In this document: piece by piece, positions 23,113-36,100 of the stretch | How positions within the stretch are numbered: position 1 is the stretch's first letter | How the letters are laid out: each line of letters opens with the position of its first letter | Assembly (NCBI RefSeq): GCF_963678635.1 | Contig: NC_087070.1 | Location: 22,055,461 to 22,119,460, forward strand | DNA from: Symsagittifera roscoffensis | Lineage: Eukaryota > Xenacoelomorpha > Acoela > Convolutidae | Direction of reading: 5' to 3' | Length of the DNA stretch: 64,000 nt | Program-made: the position numbers and the translations under genes | The notes under the pieces: model-generated | The model's input: the letters and a program-made list of their open reading frames with translations, nothing else | The model's database searches: none | Told to the model about the DNA's origin: nothing

Positions 23113-23551
23113 AGACGGCTCGTATCAGGGCGAAGCCCTGAAAGTTCCGACTGCCTTTTAACGTTTATGGAGCATTAATAACATAAACAACATAAAAAAA
23201 ACTAAATTGAAAAAAATAAAATGAAATTTTTTTTCCAAAATTTGAAATTTTTCAACCCCCCACACGCCATATAAAAGAGAAAACAATAGATTTCGCTCCT
23301 TGTAACAAATCAATTATAGCAAATAAGTTTCTTTCAACCAATTTGGAACGATTTCTGAGACGGATTAAATCTCCGCTTATGCGTTAAGAGCGCGAAATAT
23401 ATCACAAGTTAATTGTCCTTAATTGGCCGAAATGGCAAACTTTAAACCCGCATAACTCTACCCGCTAGTTAAAAAGTCGAAACTTGTCTGAAGAATAAAA
23501 AACCCACCCCGAGCACAAATATTCCGTTACTTTCGTATCGAAAGTCGGAAC
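23113..23551 (-). mobile_element. Hairpin-ended dispersed repeat, copy 2 (reverse)
   Basis: Inverse-oriented copy of the repeat at 22,445, from 'gacggctcgtatcagggc' to 'gaaagtcggaac'. With copy 1 it forms a large inverted pair separated by about 137 bp. Confidence 0.75.
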
Positions 23552-23886
23552 AATTACGTTTTTACTCACTAAATGACTCATTTGGAGGACAATTTTACAT
23601 CTGCTTTGATTTCTACCAAAATTTTTAATATCGACTGCAAATAACCTGAACGTTCCAATATGAAAATCTCAATTTTCAATTTCAAGCACCTACAAGTTTT
23701 TTCCGGGTCTGAACATGCCAGTTTTTTATTCATCTGTAATTTTTTCCGAATTTGGAAAATTGGAAAATTGTAACAAAGAAAAAAAGTTGAGGAAGTTTGT
23801 CTCACCGAACAATGCATTTTTTGTTTAAATGCTTTTCATCTCATGGTCAACATTTTTATTACGCTTATTCGAAAAAGTGTTCACTG

Positions 23887-24337
23887 CCATAGAAAGTCTC
23901 TTAAAATGGTAACACTGGCATTTTCAGTCCTGAAAAAAGTTTGTCAAGTGCTTCAAATTAATTATTGAGATTTTCGAGAGGCGAGTGTAGTTCAGATCGT
24001 TGGCTGCCGATCGATGTAAAATTTCTATTAACATTCTAAAAAAAGCTGTGTCAAAACGGTCCTTGAAATTAGGCAATGAGAGAATAGAAACCTAAACCTG
24101 GCAAACTTTTTTCAGGACTACCATAGAAAGTCTCTTAAAATGGTAACACTGGCATTTTCAGTCCTGAAAAAAGTTTGCCAAGTGCTTCAAATTAATTATT
24201 GAGATTTTCGAGAGGCGAGGGTAGTTCAGATCGTTGGCTGCCGATCGATGTAAAATTGCTATTAACATTCTAAAAAAAGCTGTGTCAAAACGGTCCTTGA
24301 AATTAGGCAATGAGAGAATAGAAACCTAAACTTGCTT
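23887..24337. repeat. Tandem duplication, 234-bp unit, two copies
   Basis: Copies start at 23,887 and 24,121 ('ccatagaaagtctcttaaaa') and differ at a few bases. The second copy ends just before the gene C first-exon donor. The junction carries 'tggcaaacttttttcagga', the inverse complement of an internal 'tcctgaaaaaagtttgcca'. Confidence 0.85.
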
Positions 24338-24361
24338 TTTAATGTTCATTGGTGTACATAC

Positions 24362-24468
24362 CTTCCATTGACTGAAATTCTGCAGTAGGCTGTTATGTAG
24401 ATGAGAACTACAATCGACGAGAAGATGAGACCAACCACACAACAGGCACACGCAGAGCTTTTGCACAT
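24362..24468 (-). CDS. Gene C: first exon of a four-segment membrane protein (partial)
   Basis: A minus-strand ATG at 24,468 opens a 107-nt exon ending in AG before a 'gtatgt' donor. Length and phase (35 codons plus 2 nt) are exactly those of the first exons of genes A and B. The product starts MCKSSACACCVVGLIFSSIV, as in MCKSCACC of gene B and MCKKPACV of gene A: a cysteine-rich cytosolic start followed by one transmembrane segment (about residues 9-29). Clustered N-terminal cysteines could be palmitoylated, which is an inference. I searched the minus strand to 17.1 kb for the other three exons and found none I can support. It may be a lone fragment, or its exons may be too diverged or displaced by the repeats beside it. 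'actacag' 13 bp upstream of the ATG could be a splice acceptor. Confidence 0.65.
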
Positions 24469-24499
24469 AATGACTTCAACTGTAGTTTGTTGCGACCTG

Positions 24500-27400
24500 C
24501 CGCGTTTGTGAAATGAGTTGAGACCAAGAAGAAACCTCCGGAGTCAAATTATCTGCACTCTAAACAAGGTTATTATGAGTTTACATTATAAATTTTAATG
24601 AGCTGCCTTTAAGGGGTTGCGGTCAAAAAAAAGACAACTCATAAAGTAAACACGTCGTAAGCCAATGAGAATTGAGATAATAAAAACGGAAAGTAACAAA
24701 TATTTTCTTTTGAGTCTGTTTGTCGTACGACGTGTCTACTATATGAATTGTAAACTGTTTGCTACTTAACTCAGGAGAAATAATGCACATTTTGATCACC
24801 TTTTTAGTCCTAAAATTATGATGTCAAGGTTTGCCGCCCGCAACGGAAGGGATGAAAGCGTTTTATTGCGTTATTAGATAGGTTTTCGCATTTCGACTTT
24901 TTTGTTTTGAACACAACTATTCATATTACACAGTAAAAATTTTCCACCTTTTCCTTGTGAAAAGCAGGTTTTACTGATTTTCAAACTTTTCAACCAAGTT
25001 AAATTTTTGAATATGTTTTTGAAGACAATATTGTGCAATTAGAGGCTCTTCATAAAAAATCTAAATTTGATTCTGGAGTTCCAGTTTATTTCCGGAGACT
25101 GAAACTTCAATTTCTAACCTTCGCAGTAAATTTTCAAAGGACTTTATTTTACTTCCTTGAGCAAAATTCAATGTTTTTAAGCGATGTGAAACCTTCTCGA
25201 ACAAATAAAATGAAGTGAATTGCTATTTCTTCCTATTTCACGCCGTTGTGAAAACTTTTCAGCCCGTTGAAAACAAAATTGGCATCTTCTTTTGTTGCGC
25301 GAATTTGGCAAAAGGTTATTTTCAAGATTTCATGAGGTAAAAGACTGCTTGCCTAAATTAAATTTTAGTTAGTTTTCCTCTAAAATTTGAAATCACCTTT
25401 TTTATCTGTTCTTCTTCATATCTTATTTTAACTTTTTTAAAGAAAAATTGGTTTTAATTTTGTGAATTTACTGTTTATTTGTTTTTTCAGTTGCATTTAC
25501 TTTTTCAGCATTTAATATGCCATAGGATTTTGTTTTTTGATGAACACTGAAAAAAAACAATAGAAAACGCAACAGTTTGCATAAGCTTAATCAGTCTGAA
25601 AATTTCAAAGGTAGAAAAACTGTTGCTTTTACATGCATCATAAAACAAATATCTGAAGAAATGAAAATAAAGCCACAAACTAACTTTAAACGTATGGAAC
25701 AAAAAAGAATTTTAGAATTTTTCAACCAGTTAATACCAACGAGTAAGTAGAATACATTTTGAGTCGTTAATTACCGCAAACACAAGTCGAGTTGACAGAT
25801 CTGAGGCAAAACCAATATAACAGTTACCAAAGTCAGCTAACGTTATATAAAATTATGTTAGCTCGTCTGTTTTTGACTTACCATTTGTTTGATAGACAAA
25901 AAAGATCGTTTTTACTATATAAAATACCAACTATTTATTTAAAAACAGTTTTTAAACGATTTGCAATTTCTTTTGGAGAATATACCCTTCTTAAAGTTTG
26001 TTGGGCTACGTAAGGGGCTCACTTTGAAATAGTTATGGCTGTGATCGACTGGGTATTTTCGGCGTAATTTTTGATTAACTAAGAAAAGCCAAAATGACCC
26101 ATTTTTGGGGTAAAAATTAGGGCCCGATTTTCGCAAAACAAATTACACCAATTTAATTCTGCTAAAAATTTTTTGAGCAAGTTTTGTCTTCATAAGTTTT
26201 CTCCTAAACTCAGCCCAATTTGAGAAAAATGCGTTTTAAATTTCAAGTTTAACGCGTTTTGTCCGGTTAATTTAAATCAGCACTGTATCATCAACTTCAG
26301 AGTTGTCTTTGCTGTGCAAGAAGCCTTGCAATAAGTATAAAGATTTTGATTTTCTGGGCTTTATGGATTTTATGGAGGTTCAATGGAAAGCTTATCTGCT
26401 TGATTTTTTCTTTATGCTACGTAAAACGACAGACAAAATATGAAAAAATACTCGGCTCGGCGCCATTAACCAGCTAATAAAATGAGTAGTTTTCGACCGA
26501 AAGTTTTGATAAACAATAAATTTGATTTAGAATTTTGAACTATGCATTTTATGCATATCTTATCTTTTAGAACTGTCCATTCAAGGCATAAGATTGTCAT
26601 AACAGTCATTTTGCCTCTAATTTTTGAAGTTCACTGGTATAAACACCCGAGAACTTTCAAGATCTGTGTCAAAACAGTGTTTTATGTATCGTTGCTAAGC
26701 GGCATAAAGTATAATTAAAGCTGATCAGCTTCCCAGAAAATCACATTGAGCTCCAATTTCAAACCCACTGAGTTGTTTGCGAGGATTTTTTTCACAGCAA
26801 GATCATCTCGTAAGCTAGTTATGTTATACTGGCGACTTTACGTCTTCAAAAAAAAATGTTTGTTCATATCCAGCATGATCTGGCACGATTCGAACCTAAT
26901 ATGATAAGTAAATGCCAAAAAATGACAATACCGATTAAAGAACTGTTCCTTCACTAGTTGAAATCGAAATATTGCGGCTGCATTGTCCCGTGATTGTAGT
27001 TGGATTAAGTTTTTTCTCCTTTTTTTCGGTTGAAATACTGCAGCAATAAAAATACAATAATTAAATAAGAGAAAAATATCGAACAAAAATACCATTATTC
27101 AGTTTATTTCAAGTCGCTAGAAAACATGTAGAACAAGAACAAAAACTGGAAACATTACAAAAAAATGCAATCATAAAGTTTTCCAAAAAAAACAATACTG
27201 AGCTAGAGATTTTTTCCGTTGTTGTTTTTTTTTCAATCGAAATCATTGCACAAAAGAATAACTTACCCTGTACAAACCTGATATCAACCTCCATGCTTTT
27301 GCAAAAATTTGATCAAACTGAGAAAACTGTACAAGTTGATAAATATTAGTTAAGGAATTTACATATAAGGTTCGGAAATTTTGTTGAAGGTAATTAGAAT

Positions 27401-28975
27401 GCTTTTACTGCTCTTAAAAAGATTTTGACAAATCCGAATAGAAGCCTTCGACAAAATAATTATAATTTATGGAGTTTCACATGAAAATATTGAACTTTAT
27501 TTTCTCTAAAAGGTTCTAGTTCAGTTGCTTGGTTTGCAGAAAAGATTTCGTTAACCATATTTGATTTTTCAGACCAATGTTAATGAAAACAAAAAAGAAG
27601 ATAATGAAAGTTCCTTAGTATACAATAATAGATGTGAATTTTAGCTTTTCAATAAGTTAAAAAGCAATTTTATAAGGGTTTCTTGGAAATCATTTACTTA
27701 CTAGAATGTTTATTATATTTTAACATGAACTAAGAGAGCATTTCACCTTTGTAGATATCACTAAGAATATCAATAATGAACTGAGAAAAAGTTCCCAGCG
27801 TATTCACACTCTAAAAAGCTAAGTTTGAGTTTTCGTGCAAGAACGCTTACAGCAGAGAGAAGTTGTAAGTTGTATTTCAAAGTAAATGTATGTAGTTTTC
27901 TCAGTAGGCAATCATTTCGGAGAACTGGTGACAGTACCAAAAAATATGCAATAAATGAGAGTTTTCAAGATAATTTTGAGTTAATTTTTTTCCGGCAAAC
28001 TACAACATGATTCAAAATTGATACGCTAAAATATGAGTTTAAAAAAGTTTCTCGACTAAACGATGACCAATTTTACTCGCCTTCCTTGAAAATTAAGTTT
28101 GAGTCGCCGACCTGTATTTTTTAGGATTTTACACCATTTTCATAAACTATCATAACCTGCATGAAAAAACTCTAGGCAAAAGCTACTTTTGGACTTCACT
28201 GATTATGCTGGGCTGTTTTTATCTGATGCATATTGCAAAGTTGCATCAAGCGAAAAGCGTGTAGATTGAGTGTGCTGACACGGTATCTATTTTTTAGATC
28301 CCCGATCAGTTTTGATTTCTTGGCAACATTTTAAGAGTGGATAAACGTAGTGAAGGCCGTGATGAATTTTCGAGAAAGATCAGATTCAAAATTTGATTAT
28401 TATTTAAACAGTTTGAAGTTTAAATTTTTTTGTACATTTAGCTCATTTATTTTGTTAAAGTGAAGAAAAATGTCACTATTGAGCAGCAAAACTCTAAAAG
28501 TTGCGAATAGCGTGATCAACTTCCTAGTGAACTGAAAATCTTCTCATTACGAGGCCAAACTTTTGTTCTTTCATTTCCTTTGATCGTTCCAACAAAATTT
28601 TAACATGTTTAAAGACTTGTCTCTGGAATTCAGCAACATACAGACACAAAATTGTGCGCCTATCCTGTGCACAGCTTGGCCTCGTAATGCTGAGAATTGA
28701 AAAACTTCCTAGCGGACTGAAAAAAATGTTGATCAAGATTCTCAAATTGGGTTAATTATATCCAAAAGTGTCAGCCATGCATTTTTGTTGACGTTCAAAA
28801 ATTTTAGGGCACTCTAGAAAAATGAAATTCCTAATTTCACCTTTTTTTTAAAAAAAACACTGCATTTTTAGTTTTCTGTTTATCAAACAAAACACACTAA
28901 ACCGAAAACACACACATCCGACCTTTCGATAGACTGCACCACCGCTCCCTATTTCTAATTCGTTGTGATTGACTT
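24500..28975. other. Intergenic, 4.5 kb without supported gene
   Basis: Several frames of 60-85 codons are present, but none has homology, motifs or splice context. A pair of inverted words 'gttatataaaattatgttagctcg'-like near 25,840 is weak. I see nothing firm here. Confidence 0.4.
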
Positions 28976-28977
28976 CT

Positions 28978-29468
28978 CTAGAAAACTCTTGGAAAGAATT
29001 TGCACTTGCTTTTCAAAGAGTAAACTAAATGATCAAATATTGCTCTAGTTTTTCATATATTGCACTACTATGTAGTAGTTAGAACATAGTTGAAAGATGC
29101 CCGAGGGAAAAAAAGCCCGACCTGAGGGCACAAAGTGCCCGATAGCGGCTCTTTTGACCGCGGCCGTCTTAAACTATGTTCTAATTGTTGAAGAGTAATT
29201 TTTTGCTCTTTTTGAGTAAAAGACGCCAGAAAATTGTGGAAGAGCCCGGAAAAGTGCGCGAAAAGCAATCAAGTGTGTTTTGGTCAACTAAATATGAGAT
29301 GCACTATAAATTGTTGCTTAAATGGAGTAAAAGACGTGAAAAAATCTAACAAAACGCAAAAGATCAAAAACTCTAGAAAATTCTTGGAAAAAGATATTGC
29401 ACTTGCTTTTCAAAGAGTAAACTAAATGATCAAATATTGCTCTAGTTTTTCAAGTATTACACTACTAA
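28978..29468. repeat. Direct repeat flanking a small insertion
   Basis: About 90 bp ('cttgcttttcaaagagtaaa', 'tgatcaaatattgctctag') occurs at 28,978-29,069 and 29,377-29,468 (offset about 398 bp). The DNA between holds a small foldback element at 29,079-29,188. Confidence 0.75.
29079..29188. mobile_element. Small GC-rich foldback, about 110 bp
   Basis: Ends are inverted: 'agttagaacatagtt' at the left and 'aaactatgttctaatt' at the right. The interior is GC-rich ('gaccgcggccg'), unlike the AT-rich surroundings. Looks like a miniature inverted-repeat element. No clear target duplication. Confidence 0.5.
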
Positions 29469-29469
29469 T

Positions 29470-30060
29470 TCAAAAAACGCACTAGTTTTTCAAATAGTGC
29501 AACAAAACAAACTGAACACGTGTTTTATAAAAATGATTAATTGAACTAGTATTTCAAATTTTGAACTTGTTGTTCCAATATTGCGCTAATTTCTCGAATA
29601 TGCCACAGTATCAAATTGCACTTGTTTGGTTTTTGGGATATTTTTTTGGTCTTTTTTAATTACTGCCCAGTAATTTAGAAAAGGCATAGAAGCAAACTGC
29701 ACGTGTGTTTTTTTAAACTAAAAATTATTTCCAAATATGTGACTAAAAATGATTTTGACAAAAAAAAATTCCAATAGTTGATTAAATGATGTCCGATCAG
29801 GATTTTCGTTGTACGTTAGTGGACAAAAAATAATCGCAAAGTCTGCAATGTCTGTCTGTTTTTACGGATATTTTTCGACAACCTTTACTTGCTGAGCAAT
29901 TGTTTTCAGCTACACTTCATGAAAGTATCAATATTTAGTTTCAACGAATTACCAGTTTTTAACCATCTGCAGCAAAAAAATAAGCGGGCAAATTCTCTAT
30001 CAAACAAGCATGTAAAGTTTTATGTAGCAAGCGTTTTCAGCTAAGCTGACCATAAACTGA
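29470..30060. other. Upstream region of gene A
   Basis: AT-rich, without a recognisable core promoter. 'cataaactgag' directly before the gggaaATG of gene A could be a splice acceptor or leader junction, but this is weak. Confidence 0.3.
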
Positions 30061-30066
30061 GGGGAA

Positions 30067-30173
30067 ATGTGTAAGAAGCCAGCTTGCGTTTTGTGTCTGG
30101 TTGGACTTCTGTTATGCATTGCCAATATGATTCTGTACTTCGTCGCCTTCATTCAGATGACAATCAGAACAGG
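30067..30173 (+). CDS. Gene A exon 1
   Basis: 107 nt, MCKKPACVLCLVGLLLC then the rest of TM1, ending ACA GG before gtaaaa. Phase 2, identical in length to the first exons of genes B and C. Confidence 0.8.
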
Positions 30174-33100
30174 GTAAAACAATGAGACTTAGTTAAAATC
30201 CTCCTTTCGCCCCAAGCAAAAATTGACAGCGTCTGGTTGTCGGTTCGGAAATCTTCCAGTACCAAATCAGGGGCTGTCAGAACATTCATGATTTTGTCCT
30301 GATGCTCAAACAGTATCTTGAGCGGTTTCTGAACGGGATATCGACTAGAGGGTAATATTTTGATCAAGTTGGCGTACTCTTCACATATAAGAGCCCTCTA
30401 GTCGATATCCCGTTCAGAAACCGCTCAAGATTTGAGGGATTCGAGCGGTTTTTAGACGATTGCGCTCATACCAATCAAATCTTTGCATGAAACGATCAAA
30501 CCGAACAAAACTGCTCAATTTCTTGCAAGAAACGCTCAAACCGCCCGAATCTTCAGCATTTTTTTGAAAATTTATCCCGAAATTTTTCTCCCCATGTATT
30601 CATTGCAGGGTACTCACCATCAACCCTTTAAGCGTTTGATTTTTTAATCTTCCATTAATCTTCCAAAGTATAAGCAAATAGCCAACCTAAAATATTCTAG
30701 GGTCCAAAATTAAACGATTAGGTTCAATGTGTCTCCTAAGAAATCAATTGAAAAACAGTTTAACATTTTTTTTTTGAAAAACCGCTCAAAAACCGGTCAA
30801 ACCGCTCATTCTAAAGTAAAATACTGAGCGAAATTGTTTAAAAAACCGCTCTAAAAACATCTTCTTCTAGGAAATATATAATTAACAAATTGTTATTAAA
30901 TAAATTAATAAAAAAAGATAAAACAATTAAGAACAAGGATAGCCGGTTACTCTGCAAGTAGCACAGAATGCTCTGACCATACTCTTTAAGAAAGTACAAG
31001 ATGAAGCTTCTTTTTCAAATTAGTTTTTCAGCGTGGATTCATAAAGAAGTCGCAGAAAAAAGACGTAAAACTATATTTTGGTCATGTTTGACGTACATAG
31101 TTATACAGGCAAATAAAACACAAACATTTTTTAGAATTTTTTTTTGTCTAAAACTCTCCAATTTTTTTTTTGAAAATTCTGGTTGCCAGAATTGAGCTAC
31201 AAAACTATAAAAATTAAATATACTTGCTCAACGTTGAATTTTAGGGCTTAATTGTCAAATTTATCTTAATTAAGCTGTTGTAAGTTTGCTCCCTTGCTTT
31301 GTTCGCTCCAACTAAGTTGAAAAATCAAAATTTTAAAACATTTTTTCTCATCACTGGGATTTTTTTTGTTTTCGAAACTCTTTTATTTTTTTCGTTTTTT
31401 TTACACTGTGATTTTTTTTGTGAAAAATTTATTTTCGTTAGAACTACAACTAAAAGGGTTTTAATATGATAAATACTCAACCCAGTCTGATGATAAATTG
31501 TAGTAGCTAGTTTTGCGTAAAGCACAACCGAATACAAGGTTCTTTTTTATTTTCAGTTTATACAGAGAACTCAGATCTGCTTAACAATCTTTCTCCCCCT
31601 TTGTTATATCTAATAGGGTCTCCGCCCCTACAAATAATAACGGTAAATTATCACTATGGTTTAGAAATTATTCTTATGCAGCTGCTTTATGGAACTTCGA
31701 AAACTAAATTTAACTGGGTGAACTCATCACTCTAACTTAAACATGCTTGTTTAGTTCACTCGCTGATAGAAATTAGACATACTCATATATCACATATATC
31801 ATATATCACTCGACATACCTCATTGATATATGTGGTGCCTGAGGTCCGAAAAAAAAACAATAATTCTCGTAATAGGGCGAATTTTTGAATGTTTCGACTG
31901 CCTTTTAAGGTCTATGGAGCAAAAAAAAAACATGCAAAAGTTATATAAAAAAAACTAAAAAATTGAAAGCTTCAGATTTTTAAATGTCATTAATCCCACA
32001 TGTCATAAAAAGTGGAAAGTGATAGACTTTGCTCCTAGTAACAAATCAGTCATAAAAAATAAGCTTCCTTTAAGCAATTTGCAACGATTTCTAAGACGGA
32101 TTAAATCTCCGCTTACGCTTCAATAGCGCGAAATATATCGCGCGTCAATTGTCCCAAAACGGGCACATTGAAAAAATGATCACAGGTGAAACATCTTTTA
32201 TAATTCAAGCCCAGGACAACAATACATTTTGAAAGATATAAAAAGTTCCGTCAGAAAGGGCAAGTTAAAGAGTCGAAATTTTTCTGCAGAAAAAAAGCCA
32301 CCCCGAGCACACTTATTCCGTTACTTTGGTTTCAAAAGTCGGAACAAAAAATTCATTATGAGAATTTTGTAAATCGGCATCAAAAAACAGTGAGTCATCT
32401 TATGAATGATGGGTTGTCTTAACTATTCATTTGGCTAACCGCTGCATTCTAACAACTGATACCGTTTTTTTTGCAGGAACGCCTACTATGTTTATGATCC
32501 TTACACGAATGGAAACTATTCAAGTGAGTCTTATTTTTCTTATTTTGTGTGGTTATCAGTCATGTTTTAAATTTATCTAGTTTTTTAAAAACTATCTAGT
32601 GGTAATCAGTAATGCTTTCTAGTTTTTTATCCTATTAATTTATTATTCCACTATTTCAACACAACGTTTTATACTTCTTATTCGATGCTTCTTTTTCAAT
32701 TTTCACTTTCCTATATTTTGTTAATTTGACTGTCAAGCGTGCCTTTTGAATTTTCCAGGGATGCAGTTACAAATTAGCTGAAGTTTTGATTTTTTTTTTT
32801 CAGAAATAATGCTTCTTAAAAATCTGAATATTAATATGTTATGGCTGCTCGTATCAAGGCGAAGCCCTGAATGTTCTGACTGACTTTTGAGGTCTAGGAG
32901 CAGTAATAACATGGAAAAATTAATGTAATAAAAAAAGTTTGTTCCGACTTTCGTAAGAAAGTAACGGAATATTTGTGCTCGGGGTGGTTTTTTTTCTTCA
33001 GACAAAATTCGACTTTTTAAACCAGCCATTTTTGACGGAGTTTTTTTACATCATTCAAAAGCTAGTGTTGTTCTGAGCTTAAATTTTAAAAGACAATTTG

Positions 33101-36100
33101 CCTGTGATCATTTTTCGTAAAGTTATGGTGGTTTAAAGATTGTCATTTTGGCTAATTTGGGATAATTGGCGCGAGATATATTTAGCGCTATTAACGCGTA
33201 AGCGAGATTTTACCGTCATTGAAATCGTTCCAAATTGTTTCAAGGAAGCTTATATGCCATAATTGATATGTTAATAGGAGCAAAATTTATCACTTTGTAC
33301 ATAATATGACGTGTGCGGGGATGTTTTAAAAAAACCTAAAATTGTTTTTAAAGTTTTTTAATTTTATTTTTTTTACAATTAAATTTTTCATCTTATTACT
33401 GCTCCATAGACTTTAAAGGCAGTTGGAACCTTCGCCCTGATACTAGCAGTCTTTTTTAATTTTCGACATTTTTTTTGTAAAAATCATCCCCCCACACGTC
33501 ATATAAAGTACAAAGTGACAGATTTTGCTCCTAGTACCATATCAAATACGGCAAATAGCCTGCTTCAACATTTTTGGAACGATTTCAAAGACGGTTTAAA
33601 TCTCCGCTTTAATGTTTTGCGCGTTAATTGTCTCCAATTGGCCGAAATGAACCTTCATAACTTTACGAAAAATGAGCACAGGTTAAACATATTTTCAAAT
33701 TTAAGCTCAACATAAGAATACGTTTTGAATGATAAAAAAATTCCGTCAAAAATGTCTAGTTAAAAAGTCGAAATTTGTCTTAAGAAAAAAACTTCAACCC
33801 AAGCCCAAATTCTCCTTTACTTTTGTTACGAAAATTGGAACAATAAAAGTATCCTCAACTAATTTGGAACAATTTCTCAGAAGGATTCAATCTCCGCACA
33901 CGCCTTAATAGCGCGAAATGTATCGCGCGTTAATTGCCCAAAGGGACCAAAATGGCAACTTGAAACCCCCATAACTGTACAAAAAATGATCACAGGTGAA
34001 ATATCTTTTCAAGTTTAAGCCCAGGACAACAATATCTTTTAAAAGATATATAAAAAAGTCCCATCAAAAATGGTTAGTTAAAAAGTCGAAATTTGTCTGA
34101 AGAAAAAAACCCACCCCGAGCACAAACGTTCCGTTACCCGTTTCCATGTTTGACAAAAAATGCTTATCACACAATTTCAATATTTGAAAAAAATGCTTAT
34201 CATACTCTTTCAAACAATTTCATAGAAAAAAAAATAAGTCTATGAAAATAGCAAAATTAGCATTTTTTTCATAATAAGAAATTGTATGATAAGCATTTTT
34301 TCCATAAAAAAAAATTAAAAAGTTTTTTTTCTGAATTTTGTGTTTCAACCAAAACACTAGCCCAGGATTTTTTGTCATAAAAAACCCAGATGGTAACTGA
34401 CAGTTACGTTACTACGCAGAAGAACTGCATATGGTAATTTTAGTCAAGAAAGTTAATTTTAACATTTTCACATGAAGTTATATACCAAAAAAGTAACTTT
34501 TTGAATACTGCTAGATAGTTTTTAGTTTAAAAATTTTGGTGGTTGAGAAAAAAAAGGCCCGTTTTCTTACAAATTTGTTTTTGTTTTAGCAAATGAAACA
34601 AAAGATAATAATCGTGTTTACAAAAAAAAAACCTTTCTTGTAATTTTTGAGTTTTTTGGTTGAAAAACTCATCCTGGACTAATAAACACAAAAAGTCAAA
34701 TTTGCATGCAAAATTTTTTTTATCGTAAAATTTATATTTTAAAACAAAAGCAAGTTTGCAACCAAAAAAGAGATTAAAAAATCTTACCTCAAATTTTTGT
34801 TTTTGTTTGTGAAAAAAATGCATATCATACAAATTTCATATATGAAAACTTCATGACAAGCATTTTTCTGACCGAAATTAAAATTATGTTTTTGATTGTC
34901 AAATTGCCCTCTATCATAAATATAATTATTTAAATCTATTTAAAGTTACCCAGGCACGTTTTTTTGTGATTTTTGAAAATTTTATTTTTTCTATGACAAA
35001 ATGACTATCGTATAATTTTCATACATGAAAACTGCTTGATTAGCATTTCTTATCAAAAATTTCAAATCATTTTTTTAATGACCAGAAAGATTCAAAAGAG
35101 GCAATTAGACCAAAAATGTTTAGTAAAAAGTTTTAAAACACTTTTAAAATTTTGTATGAATTTTCTATCATAAGCATTTTTCTGTAGACTTCATATATGA
35201 AACTGTATGATAAGCATTTTTCTTCTATGGATGTCAACAGGGGTACTTTCGTTACAAACGTCGGATCAAGAATTGATCACACCAATTTCGTTTTAGTATA
35301 TTAAAATTTGTTGAATTTTTCTTGATTTCAGACCACATCCACAAGAATATCTTTGTGATGCACTTGTGCACATTTCTCCTCCTTTTTCCATGTATGGTCA
35401 TGTTCAGTGTGGTCACATGTTGCAGCAGCTGCAGAGTCAGATGTTGCACCTTCATCGTACTCATCGTGTTCCTCGCTATCACCAGTTAGTTCACACGACT
35501 ATTTAGCTCCACCTCCCCACCCCTTACACTCGCGAACTTTTACACGTAGTTTATGTTGTCATTGTCTGATTGCTACAAAAACTGATATGCGAATTAATTA
35601 GGTCATAACAAACATATGTGGTTTTTATGAGTCGCGCCCATGGCTGGGACTCTCCGAGTCTCATTCGAAAGGTCGATTGCTTGAGGTGCCACATGGTCCG
35701 ATCGCGTTTCCTCTGGGTGAGAAAAATTTTCTCTGCTGCCTACAGAACTAACCAAAAAAAAGGCTTGCGGTTTTAGGCTGAGGCCCAACACTGATTGTCT
35801 TGTCTGAAGAGAGCTGAACACCTCGTACCTTGGCTCTTTCAATTATGGATAACTTTTAATATTATCCTGAGCGCCCAACATGCAACTGTTTCTAACAATT
35901 TCATGAAAAATTTTTGATTTTATTGCTTCAATTGGGAGCCTATCAGGGGAAAAGTTCGTTGAAGCCCCGCTGAAATAAAGCTGTAGAGGTACTTATGTGG
36001 AAACTTCAAGTTTGTTTTTATTAAAAAAAACTAAATGAATCAATCTAGTTTTGAAAAACGTGTTTTGTTTTCAGTGACACTCGGTCTTTCTGCAGCTGCG

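Noticed and set aside
23985-24030. tRNA-like 'tgtagttcagatcgttggct' in the 234-bp repeat
   Set aside because: It resembles an A box, but no B box or cloverleaf follows. At most a decayed SINE fragment.
36035-36074. Open frame start upstream of gene A exon 4 (ATG at 36,035)
   Set aside because: A tttcag acceptor at 36,074 and the in-frame match to exon 3 and to gene B show that this part is intronic read-through.
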